Shown piece after piece: positions 44,932 to 53,835 of a DNA stretch of 64,000 nt. Origin of the DNA: Arthrobacter pullicola. Lineage in GTDB: Bacteria; Actinomycetota; Actinomycetes; Actinomycetales; Micrococcaceae. Made by a program: the position numbers and the translations under genes. The stretch is from contig NZ_JACSQC010000003.1 in NCBI RefSeq assembly GCF_014836875.1, positions 387,769 to 451,768 of the forward strand, in the 5' to 3' direction. Under the pieces are notes generated by a model. That model made no database searches. It saw nothing but the letters and a program-made list of their open reading frames with translations, and was not told the origin of the DNA. Position 1 is the stretch's first letter; every line of letters begins with the position of its first letter.

Positions 44932-46449
44932 TCAGACGTAGCCACGGTATCCCTGCCAGGCCAGGCGGCGCTCAGCAAAGGGGTCGGATTCGATCCGGTC
45001 CTGGACGTCGAAAATTCTGGTGTGCCGGTTCTTTTCCTCGTACCGCGGCCAGTCGGTTCCCGGCAGGTGGCTGCGGGCCAGGCTCAGCAGCGATCCCTGG
45101 AACCGTGCGGAGAGTTCCTTCAGCTCTTCCATGCCGCCCAGGAGCGAGAGCGCCCGCATCATCCTCTCGTTCGTTTCCCCGAACATCACGGGCACATCGA
45201 ACGCGTGGGTTGCTCCGAGGCCCAGAAGGTTCATCAGCCTGGTGGCGTAGTCGTACCGGTAGGTCCAGGTGGGTGCGGTCCGGGAGTGGCCTTCAGCCAC
45301 CATCTGGCTGGGATACCAGAAAACGAGGTCACCGCTCATCTCGACGGAGCGTTCCCGGGACGGATAGCCCGGATAGGCAGCCACCACACGGTCCCGGGCG
45401 GCGGGGTCGGTCCCGGCGAACATCCGTTCAATCCGTTCCGGAGTGGACGGAAGGATGTTGTCGAGTTTCGCAAAGAGTGCCCCTTCCTGGGCCATCGTGC
45501 CCAGGACCATGGGCTTGGGGGCGGACCGTCCCTCCAGGAAGGTGTCTATCGGATGCAGGGGCAGGAAATCGCCGTCGATCACCGGAGACACGCTGAGCGT
45601 GCCGGGCAGGACCACGGGTCCGATCTTGGAGGTCATCTCCCTGGTCGCGTTGACCAGTTTGGCGGCCGGAATGGTGCTGAGGGCTTCCGCCGCATGGGAT
45701 TCGTCCACCCTCAGGATTTCGAGAAGATCCAGGGCCCAGCGCTCATGCATGTCGGGAAAGTAGGCCCCGGACGGTGCCGGGCTTTGGGCGAAGGCTTTGT
45801 GGAAGTACGGCGCTGCGGACGGAATGCACATCAACGCCGTGACGGCTATTCCGCCGGCGGACTCGCCGAAGATCGTGACGTTGTCCGGATCCCCGCCGAA
45901 GGCAGCGATGTTCCGGTTGACCCATTCCAGTGCCGCTACCTGGTCCCGGAGCCCAACGTTGGAGTCGAAGGGCCGCTCCGGGGTGGAGAAGGAGGTGAAA
46001 TCCATAAACCCCAGTGCGCCTATCCGATAGTTGAGGCAGACGTAGACCACACCGCCGGTGCGCACCAGGTTGGCTCCCCGGTAGGTGCGCACGGCGGAGG
46101 ACCCGGAGCTGAACGCCCCGCCGTAGAAGTACACCAGGACGGGCTGCAGCTCAGATGGCGGATCCAGGGGTGCGCTGACGTTGACGGTCAGGCAGTCTTC
46201 GCCCATCAGCGGCCGGCGGCGGGACCTCTTCAGCGACATGCCGCGGATCTGCGGTGGAATGGGGCCAAATTCGGAGGCGTCCCGAACCCCGGTCCAGCTG
46301 GCGGGCGGCTGCGGTGCCCGCAGCCTCAGGTCGCCCAGCGGGGGTGCGGCGTAGGGAATCCCCCGCCAGGTGCGCACACCGTCGTCGACAGTTCCGCGGA
46401 CCCAGCCGTTGGCTGTTTCCACCTCCAACGTTGATATGTCCAGGGACAT
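44932..46449 (-). CDS. Type-B carboxylesterase/lipase family protein (paralogue 1)
   Basis: A 505-residue type-B carboxylesterase. The family start motif EDCLTVNVSAP (about residues 100-110), oxyanion loop YGGAFSSGS and nucleophile elbow FGESAGGIAV (Ser about residue 193) are present. FDVPVMFGETNERMM near the C-terminus follows the usual E/D and His region. There is no signal peptide. Family members hydrolyse carboxyl esters and some carbamates. It is about 35-40% similar by eye to the protein at 48825-50348, including the same C-terminal AW-x-GYRGY ending. The ATG has GGTGAG upstream. Confidence 0.9.
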   Translation of the reverse strand: MSLDISTLEVETANGWVRGTVDDGVRTWRGIPYAAPPLGDLRLRAPQPPASWTGVRDASEFGPIPPQIRGMSLKRSRRRPLMGEDCLTVNVSAPLDPPSELQPVLVYFYGGAFSSGSSAVRTYRGANLVRTGGVVYVCLNYRIGALGFMDFTSFSTPERPFDSNVGLRDQVAALEWVNRNIAAFGGDPDNVTIFGESAGGIAVTALMCIPSAAPYFHKAFAQSPAPSGAYFPDMHERWALDLLEILRVDESHAAEALSTIPAAKLVNATREMTSKIGPVVLPGTLSVSPVIDGDFLPLHPIDTFLEGRSAPKPMVLGTMAQEGALFAKLDNILPSTPERIERMFAGTDPAARDRVVAAYPGYPSRERSVEMSGDLVFWYPSQMVAEGHSRTAPTWTYRYDYATRLMNLLGLGATHAFDVPVMFGETNERMMRALSLLGGMEELKELSARFQGSLLSLARSHLPGTDWPRYEEKNRHTRIFDVQDRIESDPFAERRLAWQGYRGYV

Positions 46450-46687
46450 GGCTCACCTTCCACCGGGGCGGCGCGTCGCAGCGCCTGGTATGACCTAAGG
46501 TCCCGGTTTCAGCTTTTCGCGCCGCGCGAAGGCGCAGTCCCTTTCCTGATGCACTTTGCACCACCGGAGGTGTTCTTCCAGGACCAGTGCCGCGCATATC
46601 AACGATAGGCCCGGCACCGGGGCATGGACCAGAGTCCTGCGAAAGGATCGGAAAACCACACCGGATGCCGGCGCGTTGCCTGGGTGA
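46450..46687. other. Gene-free region upstream of carboxylesterase 1, with a palindrome
   Basis: A 238-bp spacer between the carboxylesterase gene and the small membrane protein gene. It contains the perfect palindrome TTCGCGC-C-GCGCGAA at 46516-46530, about 70 bp upstream of the esterase ATG. This could be an operator. No coding frame or RNA gene is visible. Confidence 0.45.
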
Positions 46688-46981
46688 CTAGTCCTGGTAA
46701 GCGGGCTGAGGCACCCGCTGCAGGACGGCCTGCCGGCGGGCCGGCTCAGGCCGGTGACTCAGGTAATACCGGTGTACGGCAAGTTCCTTCAGGCAGAGCA
46801 GCCCTACGGCCACCACGTTGAGGAGGACCTTGGCCGGTGTGGACCAGTCCGTCAGGACACAGAGCATCCAAACGGTCAACAGGACCGGCAGGTCCATCAT
46901 GCGCAGCGCGGCGGGCGGCCTTTCGGCGCGCCGGACTGCGGCTGCTGGCTGAGCTGACATCCATGTGCTCGTCGAAGCCAT
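46688..46981 (-). CDS. Small hypothetical membrane protein
   Basis: A 97-residue protein with two closely spaced hydrophobic segments (about residues 31-45 and 50-66: LPVLLTVWMLCVLTDW and VLLNVVAVGLLCLKEL) and a basic C-terminus (RYYLSHRPEPARRQAVLQRV). The N-terminus is Ala/Ser/Pro rich. Several Met codons near the start make the exact N-terminus uncertain. A ribosome-binding region (AAAGAAG) precedes the ATG at 46981. I recognise no family. Confidence 0.6.
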   Translation of the reverse strand: MASTSTWMSAQPAAAVRRAERPPAALRMMDLPVLLTVWMLCVLTDWSTPAKVLLNVVAVGLLCLKELAVHRYYLSHRPEPARRQAVLQRVPQPAYQD

Positions 46982-47108
46982 AACAACTTCTTTCCCCCGC
47001 TAGACGGTGGCGCAGTTATCATCCATGACACAGCTGCCACCCTTGAGTAACTATTATCACATGACTAACAACAGTCACAGCTATCGGGGACCAGGCTGCT
47101 TCAGCGGC

Positions 47109-48746
47109 TTAACCTTCAGCAACAGTTCCGTCCTGCACCACCCAGAGCCGGTCCAGGTTCACGTTCTGCAGCATCCGGCGGTCGTGGGTCACCAGGAGCA
47201 GGGTTCCGGCGTAGCTTTCGAGGGCTTCCTCGAGTTGTTCGATGGCGGGGAGGTCCAGATGGTTGGTGGGCTCATCCAGCACCAGCAGGTTGACCCCCCG
47301 TGCCTGCAGCAGTGCCAGGGCGGCGCGGGTGCGCTCGCCGGGCGACAGCGCGCCCACCAGGCTGGCCGACTGGTCAGCCTTGAGGCCGAACTTCGCCAGC
47401 AGGGTCCGCACCTCGGCCGGGTTCATTTCCGGAACACAGGATTCGAAGGCGTCGGCAAGCTTTTCGTCCGCACGCAGCTGGCCGCGCAGCTGGTCAATCT
47501 CTCCTACGGCAACCGAGGCACCGAGCGTAGCCGTGCCGGCATCAGGCTCCAGCCGGCCGAGCAGCATCTGGAGCAGTGTGGATTTCCCGGCCCCATTGGG
47601 ACCGGTGATGGCGATCCGCTCGCCTGCGTTCACCTGGAGTGAGACCGGACCCAGCGTGAACCCGCCGCGCCGGACCGCGGCTTCGTTGAGCACCGCGGTG
47701 ACCGTGCTGGAGCGGGGCGCCGGAGCGATGCTGAACTGGAGCTGCCATTCCTTGCGGGGCTCTTCAACCTCGTCAAGGCGGGCGATGCGGGACTCCATCT
47801 GCCGGACCTTCTGCGCCTGCTTTTCGGAGGACTCCGTGCTGGCCTTCCGCCGGATCTTGTCATTGTCGGGTGATTTCTTCATGGCGTTGCGCACGCCCTG
47901 CGAACTCCATTCCCGGGTTGTCCTGGCCCGGGACACCAGATCGGCTTTCCGGCCGGCGAATTCTTCGTAGGCTTCCCTGGCGTGGCGCTTGGCAACGGCC
48001 CGTTCCTCCAGGAAGGCATCGTATCCGCCGTCGTAGACCGCCACCTGGTTCTGGGCGAGGTCAAGTTCCACCACCCGGGTGACGCAGCGGGCGAGGAACT
48101 CACGGTCGTGGGACACCAGGACGACGCCGCCGCGCAGGCCGCGGACGAATTCCTCAAGCTTCGCCAGACCCTCGAGGTCCAGGTCGTTGGTCGGTTCGTC
48201 CAGGAGCACGATGTCAAAGCGGCTGAGCAGCAGAGCGGCCAGTGCCACCCTCGCTGCCTGGCCGCCGGAAAGTCCGGTCATCAACGCGTCCGGTCCGGTT
48301 TCCAGGCCAAGCTCCGCCAGGACAGCCGGCATCCGTTCTTCGAGGTCCGCAGCACCCGAAGCCAGCCAGGTGTCCAGGGCAGCCGCGTAACGGTCATCCG
48401 CGCCCTTGGTTTCCGCACCCAGTTCCTCCGCGGCCGCCTCCATGGCTTCGGTGGCTGCAGCTGCCCCGGTCCGCCTTGCAATGTAGGCGGCCACGCTCTC
48501 CCCGGGAACACGCTCATGTTCCTGGGGCAGCCAGCCGACAAAGGCATCCGTGGGGTGCCGCTGCACCTCACCGCCCATCGGTTCCGCGGCCCCGGCAAGG
48601 ATTTTCAGAAGCGTGGATTTCCCGGCACCGTTAGCCCCCACCACACCGACGACGTCGCCCGGGGCAACCGTGAGGGAAAGGTTCGAAAAGAGGACGCGGT
48701 GGGCGTGGCCCCCGGAAAGTTCCCGGGCGAGCAGTGTTGCGGTCAT
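47109..48746 (-). CDS. ABC-F family ATPase
   Basis: A 545-residue protein with two ABC ATPase domains and no membrane segment. Walker A motifs are GANGAGKST (about residues 37-45) and GPNGAGKST (second domain). The first signature is LSGGQAARVAL, the second LSPGERTRAAL, each with a DEPTN box. The linker between them is charged and helical (KRHAREAYEEFAGRKADLVS), typical of ABC-F proteins that enter the ribosomal E site. Some ABC-F members give antibiotic resistance, others tune translation, and this one cannot be placed. The ATG has TAGGAT 6 nt upstream and no Shine-Dalgarno (leaderless-type). Confidence 0.93.
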   Translation of the reverse strand: MTATLLARELSGGHAHRVLFSNLSLTVAPGDVVGVVGANGAGKSTLLKILAGAAEPMGGEVQRHPTDAFVGWLPQEHERVPGESVAAYIARRTGAAAATEAMEAAAEELGAETKGADDRYAAALDTWLASGAADLEERMPAVLAELGLETGPDALMTGLSGGQAARVALAALLLSRFDIVLLDEPTNDLDLEGLAKLEEFVRGLRGGVVLVSHDREFLARCVTRVVELDLAQNQVAVYDGGYDAFLEERAVAKRHAREAYEEFAGRKADLVSRARTTREWSSQGVRNAMKKSPDNDKIRRKASTESSEKQAQKVRQMESRIARLDEVEEPRKEWQLQFSIAPAPRSSTVTAVLNEAAVRRGGFTLGPVSLQVNAGERIAITGPNGAGKSTLLQMLLGRLEPDAGTATLGASVAVGEIDQLRGQLRADEKLADAFESCVPEMNPAEVRTLLAKFGLKADQSASLVGALSPGERTRAALALLQARGVNLLVLDEPTNHLDLPAIEQLEEALESYAGTLLLVTHDRRMLQNVNLDRLWVVQDGTVAEG

Positions 48747-48824
48747 CCAACAATCCTATGCCGCCCTCCCGCGCCCCCGGGGCCACCCTCCCGCACCGCG
48801 GTCTGCCGGCGGGGCCGCCGCAGT

Positions 48825-50348
48825 CTACCGGTACCCGCGGTAGCCGTTCCAGGCCTTCCGCCGGGCGCTGCGGGGATCCAGCTCTATGCGGTCGTACCGG
48901 TCAAAGATCTTGGTGCGGCGGGATACCGTGTCGTATTTGGGCCACATGGGTCCAGGCGCACCGGTTTTCGCGAAGCGCAGCAGTGCGGACTGGAACCGGT
49001 GCCCCACGTTCGCGGCAGTCCGCCGGTTGCCCAGCAGTACCAGCGTTTTACCCACCCCGGTGCCGTAGGTTCCAAAGACCGCCGGCAGGTCCAGTCCGTG
49101 CGTCGCTCCCAGGCCGGCCAGGCGGGCGGCGCGCGGTGCATAGTCAAAGCGGTAGCACCATGCCGGCGCGGATTCGGAATGGGCCTGGATGACCTGTAAG
49201 CCCGGATGCCAGAAGACTGCCTCGCCGCCGATTTCCACTGCCTGCCGCTTGTGCGGATACCCCTTGTACGCCGCGACGACCCCGTCGCGCAGGTCCGGCT
49301 CCGTCAGGGCAAACATCTTCTCGATGCGTTCCTCGGACGTGGGCAGGATGTTGTGGAACCTGTCGAACAGCGTTCCTTCGTTGTTCATGGTGCCAAGAAC
49401 GAGTGGAATCTGCCGCGCCTTGCCCTGGGCGAAGGCGTCAAGGGGGTGCAGCGGCAAAAAGGACCCATCCACCACCGGGGCCAGGCTCCTTGCCCCGGGC
49501 TGGGCATCGGGTGTGATTTTGTCCGTCAGCTGTTCGGCTGCCGCCACCAGGGGCGCCGCGGGCAATTCGCTCAGCGCCTCCGCAGCGCCGCCGGCACCGA
49601 TGCCTAGGATCCCGAGAAATTCGGCGGCCCACTGCTCCGCCAGCTCCGGCCCATAGGCCACCCCTGCGGCGGGACTCTGGAGGAAGGCGCGGTGGAACAA
49701 TCCGTCAGCGGCCGGAACGCACATGAGAGTCAGAGCGGCCGTGGCGCCGGCCGACTCACCAAAAAGCGTGATGTTGTCCGGGTCGCCCCCAAATGCTGCG
49801 ATATTCCGCTGCACCCATTCCAGGGCGGCGACCTGGTCTGCCAGGCCGACGTTGGTTTCGAAAGGCCGCTCCGGCGTGGAGTAGGCCCGGAAGTCCATGA
49901 ACCCCAGCGCTCCGAGGCGGTAGTTCATCGACACAAAAAGGACGTTTCCCCCGGCCACCATGCCTGACCCGTCGATCAGCTCCATGGCTGCAGACCCCGA
50001 GCTGAAGGCCCCGCCGTGCAGGAAGACGAGTACTGGAAGCGGTTCTGCGGAGGGTGTTTTTGGAGCGGTGACGTTGATCGTGAGGCAGTCTTCGCTCATA
50101 GGCGTGCGTGGACCGGGACCGGGCAGCAGCCGGCGGGTGCGCTGGGGCGCCCACGGGCCGAATCCGGAAGCGTCCAGGACATCACGCCACGGCCGTGCCC
50201 GGCGCGGCCTGCGCAGCCTTAGCTCACCCACCGGCGGTTCGGCATAGGGGATGCCGCGCCAGGAACGCGTATCCCCCAGGACACGTCCCCTGACCGGGCC
50301 TTCGCTGGTCTGGACATTGAGGCCTGCTTCTGCGGTCGCCGTGGACAT
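48825..50348 (-). CDS. Type-B carboxylesterase/lipase family protein (paralogue 2)
   Basis: A 507-residue type-B carboxylesterase. It carries EDCLTINVTAP, LHGGAFSSGS and FGESAGATAALTL (nucleophile Ser), like paralogue 1 at 44932-46449, and the same C-terminal AWNGYRGYR ending. The frame is open to 50546, but the ATG at 50348 (MSTATAEAGLNV) was chosen because AAAGG lies upstream at a normal distance. There is no signal peptide. The two esterase genes are in the same orientation with the small membrane protein and ABC-F genes between them. The substrate is unknown. Confidence 0.9.
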   Translation of the reverse strand: MSTATAEAGLNVQTSEGPVRGRVLGDTRSWRGIPYAEPPVGELRLRRPRRARPWRDVLDASGFGPWAPQRTRRLLPGPGPRTPMSEDCLTINVTAPKTPSAEPLPVLVFLHGGAFSSGSAAMELIDGSGMVAGGNVLFVSMNYRLGALGFMDFRAYSTPERPFETNVGLADQVAALEWVQRNIAAFGGDPDNITLFGESAGATAALTLMCVPAADGLFHRAFLQSPAAGVAYGPELAEQWAAEFLGILGIGAGGAAEALSELPAAPLVAAAEQLTDKITPDAQPGARSLAPVVDGSFLPLHPLDAFAQGKARQIPLVLGTMNNEGTLFDRFHNILPTSEERIEKMFALTEPDLRDGVVAAYKGYPHKRQAVEIGGEAVFWHPGLQVIQAHSESAPAWCYRFDYAPRAARLAGLGATHGLDLPAVFGTYGTGVGKTLVLLGNRRTAANVGHRFQSALLRFAKTGAPGPMWPKYDTVSRRTKIFDRYDRIELDPRSARRKAWNGYRGYR

Positions 50349-50547
50349 GGGCATCCTTTCAACCAGTGAGCCGGTGAGCTGGCCGGGTCTCGCCCGGCGC
50401 CATTTCTGGATAGTAGCCAGCGCAGTCGGCATGCACCATCCTCCCCGGGCACCTGACCGCCCGCAGCGCCAACATGGGGCTGCGCCGGACCACCCGGGGA
50501 ACCCCCGCCCCGGTTCAGCCAGCGGCTGAAGAAACCCGCACGGCATC

Positions 50548-50563
50548 CATAAGTATGCTTATG
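50548..50563. promoter_or_regulatory. Inverted repeat upstream of the SDR gene
   Basis: CATAAG-TATG-CTTATG has 6-bp perfect arms with a 4-nt spacer, 32 bp before the SDR ATG. It lies in a locally AT-rich stretch of the 247-bp divergent spacer to carboxylesterase 2. It could bind a MarR, HxlR or TetR-type regulator, none of which is adjacent. Nothing else stands out in the spacer. Confidence 0.5.
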
Positions 50564-50595
50564 CTTCTCGTGTACATCCCGATGAGAGGAGCAAC

Positions 50596-51252
50596 ATGGC
50601 ACGAGTGGCAATCATTGGCGGTCATGGAAAAGTGGCGCTGCAGCTGGCGAAGGACCTGGCAGCCGGAGGCCACCAGGTCACCTCGCTGTTCAGGAATCCC
50701 GACCACGTCTCGGAAGTTGCCGCCACCGGTGCTGCACCCGTGGTGGCAGATGTGGAGGCACTGGATACCGCAGGCATCGCTGAACGGCTCAAAGGCCAGG
50801 ACGCCGTCATCTGGTCAGCAGGCGCGGGCGGCGGTTCGCCGGAGCGCACTTACGCCGTGGACCGTGACGCCGCCATCCGCTCCATCGATGCCGCGGCGCA
50901 GGCCGGAGTGCGCCGCTATGTCATGGTCTCCTACATGGGCGCAGGCAAAGACCACGGAGTCCCGGAAGACAGCAGCTTCTTCCCCTACGCCGAGGCCAAG
51001 GCGGCGGCAGACAGCTACCTGCGCAGCAGTGGCCTTGAATGGACCATCCTCGGCCCGAGTGCCCTGACGGATGATCCGGGCACCGGACGCATCAGCGTCG
51101 GCCCCGGCCAGGACGGGAGCGTTTCCAGGACAGATGTCGCGGCAGTTGCCGCAGCCGTGCTGGACCGGCCGGCAACGGCTGGAATGTTCATCGAATTCAT
51201 CAACGGCGACACTCCGATCGCCGAGGCGCTCGACTCCGTGAGCGGCACCTAG
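50596..51252 (+). CDS. NAD(P)-binding SDR/NmrA-like protein (YwnB type)
   Basis: A 218-residue atypical short-chain dehydrogenase. VAIIGGHGKVALQLAKDLAA (residues 4-23) is the Rossmann glycine motif of the NmrA/YwnB subgroup. DAVIWSAGAGGGSPERTYAV and RRYVMVSYMGAG follow, and FFPYAEAKAAADSYLRSSGL holds the Y-x-x-x-K pair. WTILGPSAL then shows the usual substrate-pocket stretch. The ATG has GAGGAG upstream. It appears to be monocistronic. YwnB homologues are NAD(P)-dependent, with a redox-sensor or reductase role suggested. Confidence 0.88.
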   Translation: MARVAIIGGHGKVALQLAKDLAAGGHQVTSLFRNPDHVSEVAATGAAPVVADVEALDTAGIAERLKGQDAVIWSAGAGGGSPERTYAVDRDAAIRSIDAAAQAGVRRYVMVSYMGAGKDHGVPEDSSFFPYAEAKAAADSYLRSSGLEWTILGPSALTDDPGTGRISVGPGQDGSVSRTDVAAVAAAVLDRPATAGMFIEFINGDTPIAEALDSVSGT

Positions 51253-51266
51253 ACCGGGCCCGCAAA

Positions 51267-51307
51267 ACGGGTGTGCGGCTGACCTCCCGGGCCAGCGGCA
51301 CACCCGT
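51267..51307. terminator. Hairpin between the SDR and galK genes
   Basis: ACGGGTGTGC (51267-51276) and GCACACCCGT (51298-51307) pair perfectly; after one mismatch GCTG pairs with CAGC. The stem-loop lies between convergent genes, and CAAAA just before it becomes TTTTG on the minus strand. It is likely a terminator for both, and stronger for galK. Confidence 0.75.
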
Positions 51308-51329
51308 CCTGCGTCCGGACCTGCAGGGG

Positions 51330-52493
51330 CTACCGCCGCAAGGTATCCCGTTGGGCACCGGCACCGGGCGTCACAGCGAAAACCCCGGGCGGCGCGAAGC
51401 CTGCATTGGCGAACGCCCTCACAACGGCGTTCTCCAGCCGTCCTGCGTCCGCCGCGCGCACCAGGGCGATCGCCGATCCGCCGAAACCGCCGCCCGTCAT
51501 CCGGGCGCCGGCGGCACCTGTTGCCATTGACGCTTCCACCGCCAGGTCGAGCTCCGGGCAGGACACGTCGAAGTCATCACGCAGCGATTCGTGGCTGGAG
51601 GCCAGCACAGGACCCAGCTTAGCCACCGGCTTTCCGCTTTCGAGATGCCCGACAACGGATTGCACCCTGGCGTTCTCGCTCACGACGTGGCGTGCCCTCC
51701 GGTAGGCGTTGCGGTCCAGCTGCCTGGCTGCGAGTACAAGTTCGGGGAGGCCAATCCCGCGCAGGGACTCCACGCCCAGCTGCTCCGCGGCCCTTTCGCA
51801 GTCCCGGCGCCGGTCGGCATAGCCCCCGGAATCATGGGCATGGCTGACCTTCGTGTCAATCACCAGCAGCTGCATGCCCTCCGCCGCAAAATTCAACGGA
51901 ACCAGCCGGCTTTCGCGGGACCGGCAATCCAGGAACAAACCGTGGCCCGCGCTGCAGAGAAGCGACGCCGACTGGTCGAGGATGCCTGTTGGTGCCCCGG
52001 CAAAATCGTTCTCCGCCTGCTGGCACAGCAGCACCAGGTCCTCCGGCGGCAGCTGCGCCCCGGCGAGTTCGTTGACAGCCAGGGCCACGGCGCATTCGAC
52101 GGCGGCGGAGGAGGAAAGCCCGGCCCCCACGGGCACATCGGAGTCCAGCAGGAGGTCCATGCCCGGAACCTCGACCCCGCGCAGGCCGAAGGCCCAGTGG
52201 ACTCCGGCAGCGTAGCGGCTCCAGCCGTCCAGTTTCCCGGGGGCAAGATCCTCGATCCGGATTTCGGCCGGCTGCCCGTTCCCGGTTGTGGCCATCCGCA
52301 GCCGGCCGTCGCTGCGGGGTGCCGCTGCCACCCGCGCGCGGCGGTCGATCGCCAGCGGGAAGACAAAACCCTGGTTGTAGTCGGTGTGTTCACCAATCAG
52401 GTTGACCCGCCCGGGCGCCGACCATACGCCCGACGGCGGCACTCCATACATTGCTGCGAAGGCATCCTCTATGTCCCCTGCCGGCTCGCTCAT
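51330..52493 (-). CDS. galK: Galactokinase
   Basis: A 387-residue GHMP kinase, which phosphorylates galactose at C1 in the Leloir pathway. The galactokinase signature SAPGRVNLIGEHTDYNQGFV is at about residues 24-43. The ATP-binding PVGAGLSSSAAVECAV is at about residues 120-135, and GARMTGGGFGGSAIALV near the C-terminus is the third GHMP motif. The length fits E. coli GalK (382). The ATG overlaps the galT stop (ATGA), so galT and galK form a translationally coupled operon. No galE is present here. Confidence 0.96.
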   Translation of the reverse strand: MSEPAGDIEDAFAAMYGVPPSGVWSAPGRVNLIGEHTDYNQGFVFPLAIDRRARVAAAPRSDGRLRMATTGNGQPAEIRIEDLAPGKLDGWSRYAAGVHWAFGLRGVEVPGMDLLLDSDVPVGAGLSSSAAVECAVALAVNELAGAQLPPEDLVLLCQQAENDFAGAPTGILDQSASLLCSAGHGLFLDCRSRESRLVPLNFAAEGMQLLVIDTKVSHAHDSGGYADRRRDCERAAEQLGVESLRGIGLPELVLAARQLDRNAYRRARHVVSENARVQSVVGHLESGKPVAKLGPVLASSHESLRDDFDVSCPELDLAVEASMATGAAGARMTGGGFGGSAIALVRAADAGRLENAVVRAFANAGFAPPGVFAVTPGAGAQRDTLRR

Positions 52494-53656
52494 ACCCCTC
52501 GCTCCTGCCCGCCCGCGCCGTCCAGGCCGGAGTCCGGATCGAACGGCGGCAGGACCGACCTAAGCCGTTGTGCCGACTGCTCGGGAATAATGTCGCCGAT
52601 GAACGCGCCCATGGCTGCCTCGGAACCGGCAAGGTACTTCAGCTTGTCTTCCGCCCGCCGCGGAGATGTCAGCTGCAGGTGCAGCCGGTAGCCTCCGCGC
52701 GCCGGATGATCCAGGGGCGCCTGATACCAGGCGGCGATGTACGGCGTGGGAGTGGGGTACAGAGCGTCAATCCGGCGCAGCAGGTCCAGGTACACCCCTG
52801 AAAGCTCTTCGCGCTCAGCATCGGTGAGGGACGGCAGATCCGGAACCGTGCGGTGGGGCACCACGTGCACCTCGATGGGCATCCGGGCGGCGAAGGGGAC
52901 GTAGGCGGTCCAGTACCTGCCCCGGGTGAGAACGCGGCGCCCGTCCGCAGTCTCGTTCGCCAGCAGATCCGCGAAGAGATCTCCTCCGGCCGCTTCCCGG
53001 TGCCGTGCCGCGGACTCCAGCTGCTTCTGCGTCCGGGGCGTGATGTAGGGGTATGCGTAGATCTGTCCGTGGGGATGGTGAAGTGTTACGCCGATCTCCG
53101 CCCCGCGGTTCTCGAAGATGAAGACCTGTTCCACTCCGGGAACCCTGGAAAGCTCAGCCGTGCGCTGGGTCCACGCCCGGATCACACTCCTTACCCGCTC
53201 GCGCCCCAGCCCGGATAGCGAGGCGCTGTGATCCGCTGAGAAGGAAATGACCTCACAGCGGCCTGCCGCCGGGGCTGACCTCCCGGCGTCGTGCGCCGGC
53301 TGCCCCTCGGCAGCCCCGGGGCCAAAGGCAGGAAAACGGTTCTCGAACACTGCGACGTCGTAGCCCGTCGCCGGGATCTCCGTGGCGCGTCCGGGCGCCG
53401 ACGGACAGAGCGGGCATTCCGCCGCCGGCGGCAGGTGGGTGCGCGACTGGCGGTGCGTGGCGTAGGAAACCCATTCATCAAGCAGCGCATCGTAGCGCAT
53501 CTCAGGGGTTGCCGGGCGCGGTGGAAGCTCCCTGGTGTCGGCCGGGGACGGTTCCTGGGCCAGATGGCTGCCGGCATCGAAGAAGTACAGCAGCTCGCGG
53601 CCATCTGCCAGGAGGCTGCGCACGGGAGCGGGGCGGTTGGTGACGCGGTTTGCCAT
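52490..53656 (-). CDS. galT: Galactose-1-phosphate uridylyltransferase
   Basis: A 388-residue GalT, which moves UMP from UDP-glucose to galactose-1-phosphate. The catalytic H-P-H is in GVTLHHPHGQIYAYPYITPR (about residue 200). ENRFPAFGP and VFIFENRGAEIG are other conserved segments. FAARMPIEVHVVPHRTVPDL and GGYRLHLQLTSPRR carry the second-half His residues. The frame extends to 53734, but the ATG at 53656 has AAAGGAAA upstream and matches the family N-terminus. It is divergent from a DeoR-family regulator. Confidence 0.95.
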   Translation of the reverse strand: MANRVTNRPAPVRSLLADGRELLYFFDAGSHLAQEPSPADTRELPPRPATPEMRYDALLDEWVSYATHRQSRTHLPPAAECPLCPSAPGRATEIPATGYDVAVFENRFPAFGPGAAEGQPAHDAGRSAPAAGRCEVISFSADHSASLSGLGRERVRSVIRAWTQRTAELSRVPGVEQVFIFENRGAEIGVTLHHPHGQIYAYPYITPRTQKQLESAARHREAAGGDLFADLLANETADGRRVLTRGRYWTAYVPFAARMPIEVHVVPHRTVPDLPSLTDAEREELSGVYLDLLRRIDALYPTPTPYIAAWYQAPLDHPARGGYRLHLQLTSPRRAEDKLKYLAGSEAAMGAFIGDIIPEQSAQRLRSVLPPFDPDSGLDGAGGQERGV

Positions 53657-53835
53657 GTGCGTTTCCTTTGAATCGACGGCAGTGCCCAGTGGAAGGTCAG
53701 CGCTGGGTGGATGGCAGAACGAACAAGAACTCACAAACTACACCACAAATTACCGTGACAATAGCTGTGAATGTTCGATTGTGTTGATTTGAGCTCTTTG
53801 GACTGGCATTGTGTATTTCCTACCCAAGGAGAGAC
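53657..53835. promoter_or_regulatory. Divergent gal/DeoR promoter region
   Basis: A locally AT-rich 179-bp spacer between galT and the DeoR gene. It holds several CACAAA/TTTGTG and GTTCG elements, an inverted ACAAT...ATTGT pair (15 nt apart), and on the plus strand TTGATT (53784-53789) 17 bp before CATTGT (53807-53812) as a weak promoter for the regulator. The operator cannot be fixed by eye. Confidence 0.45.
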
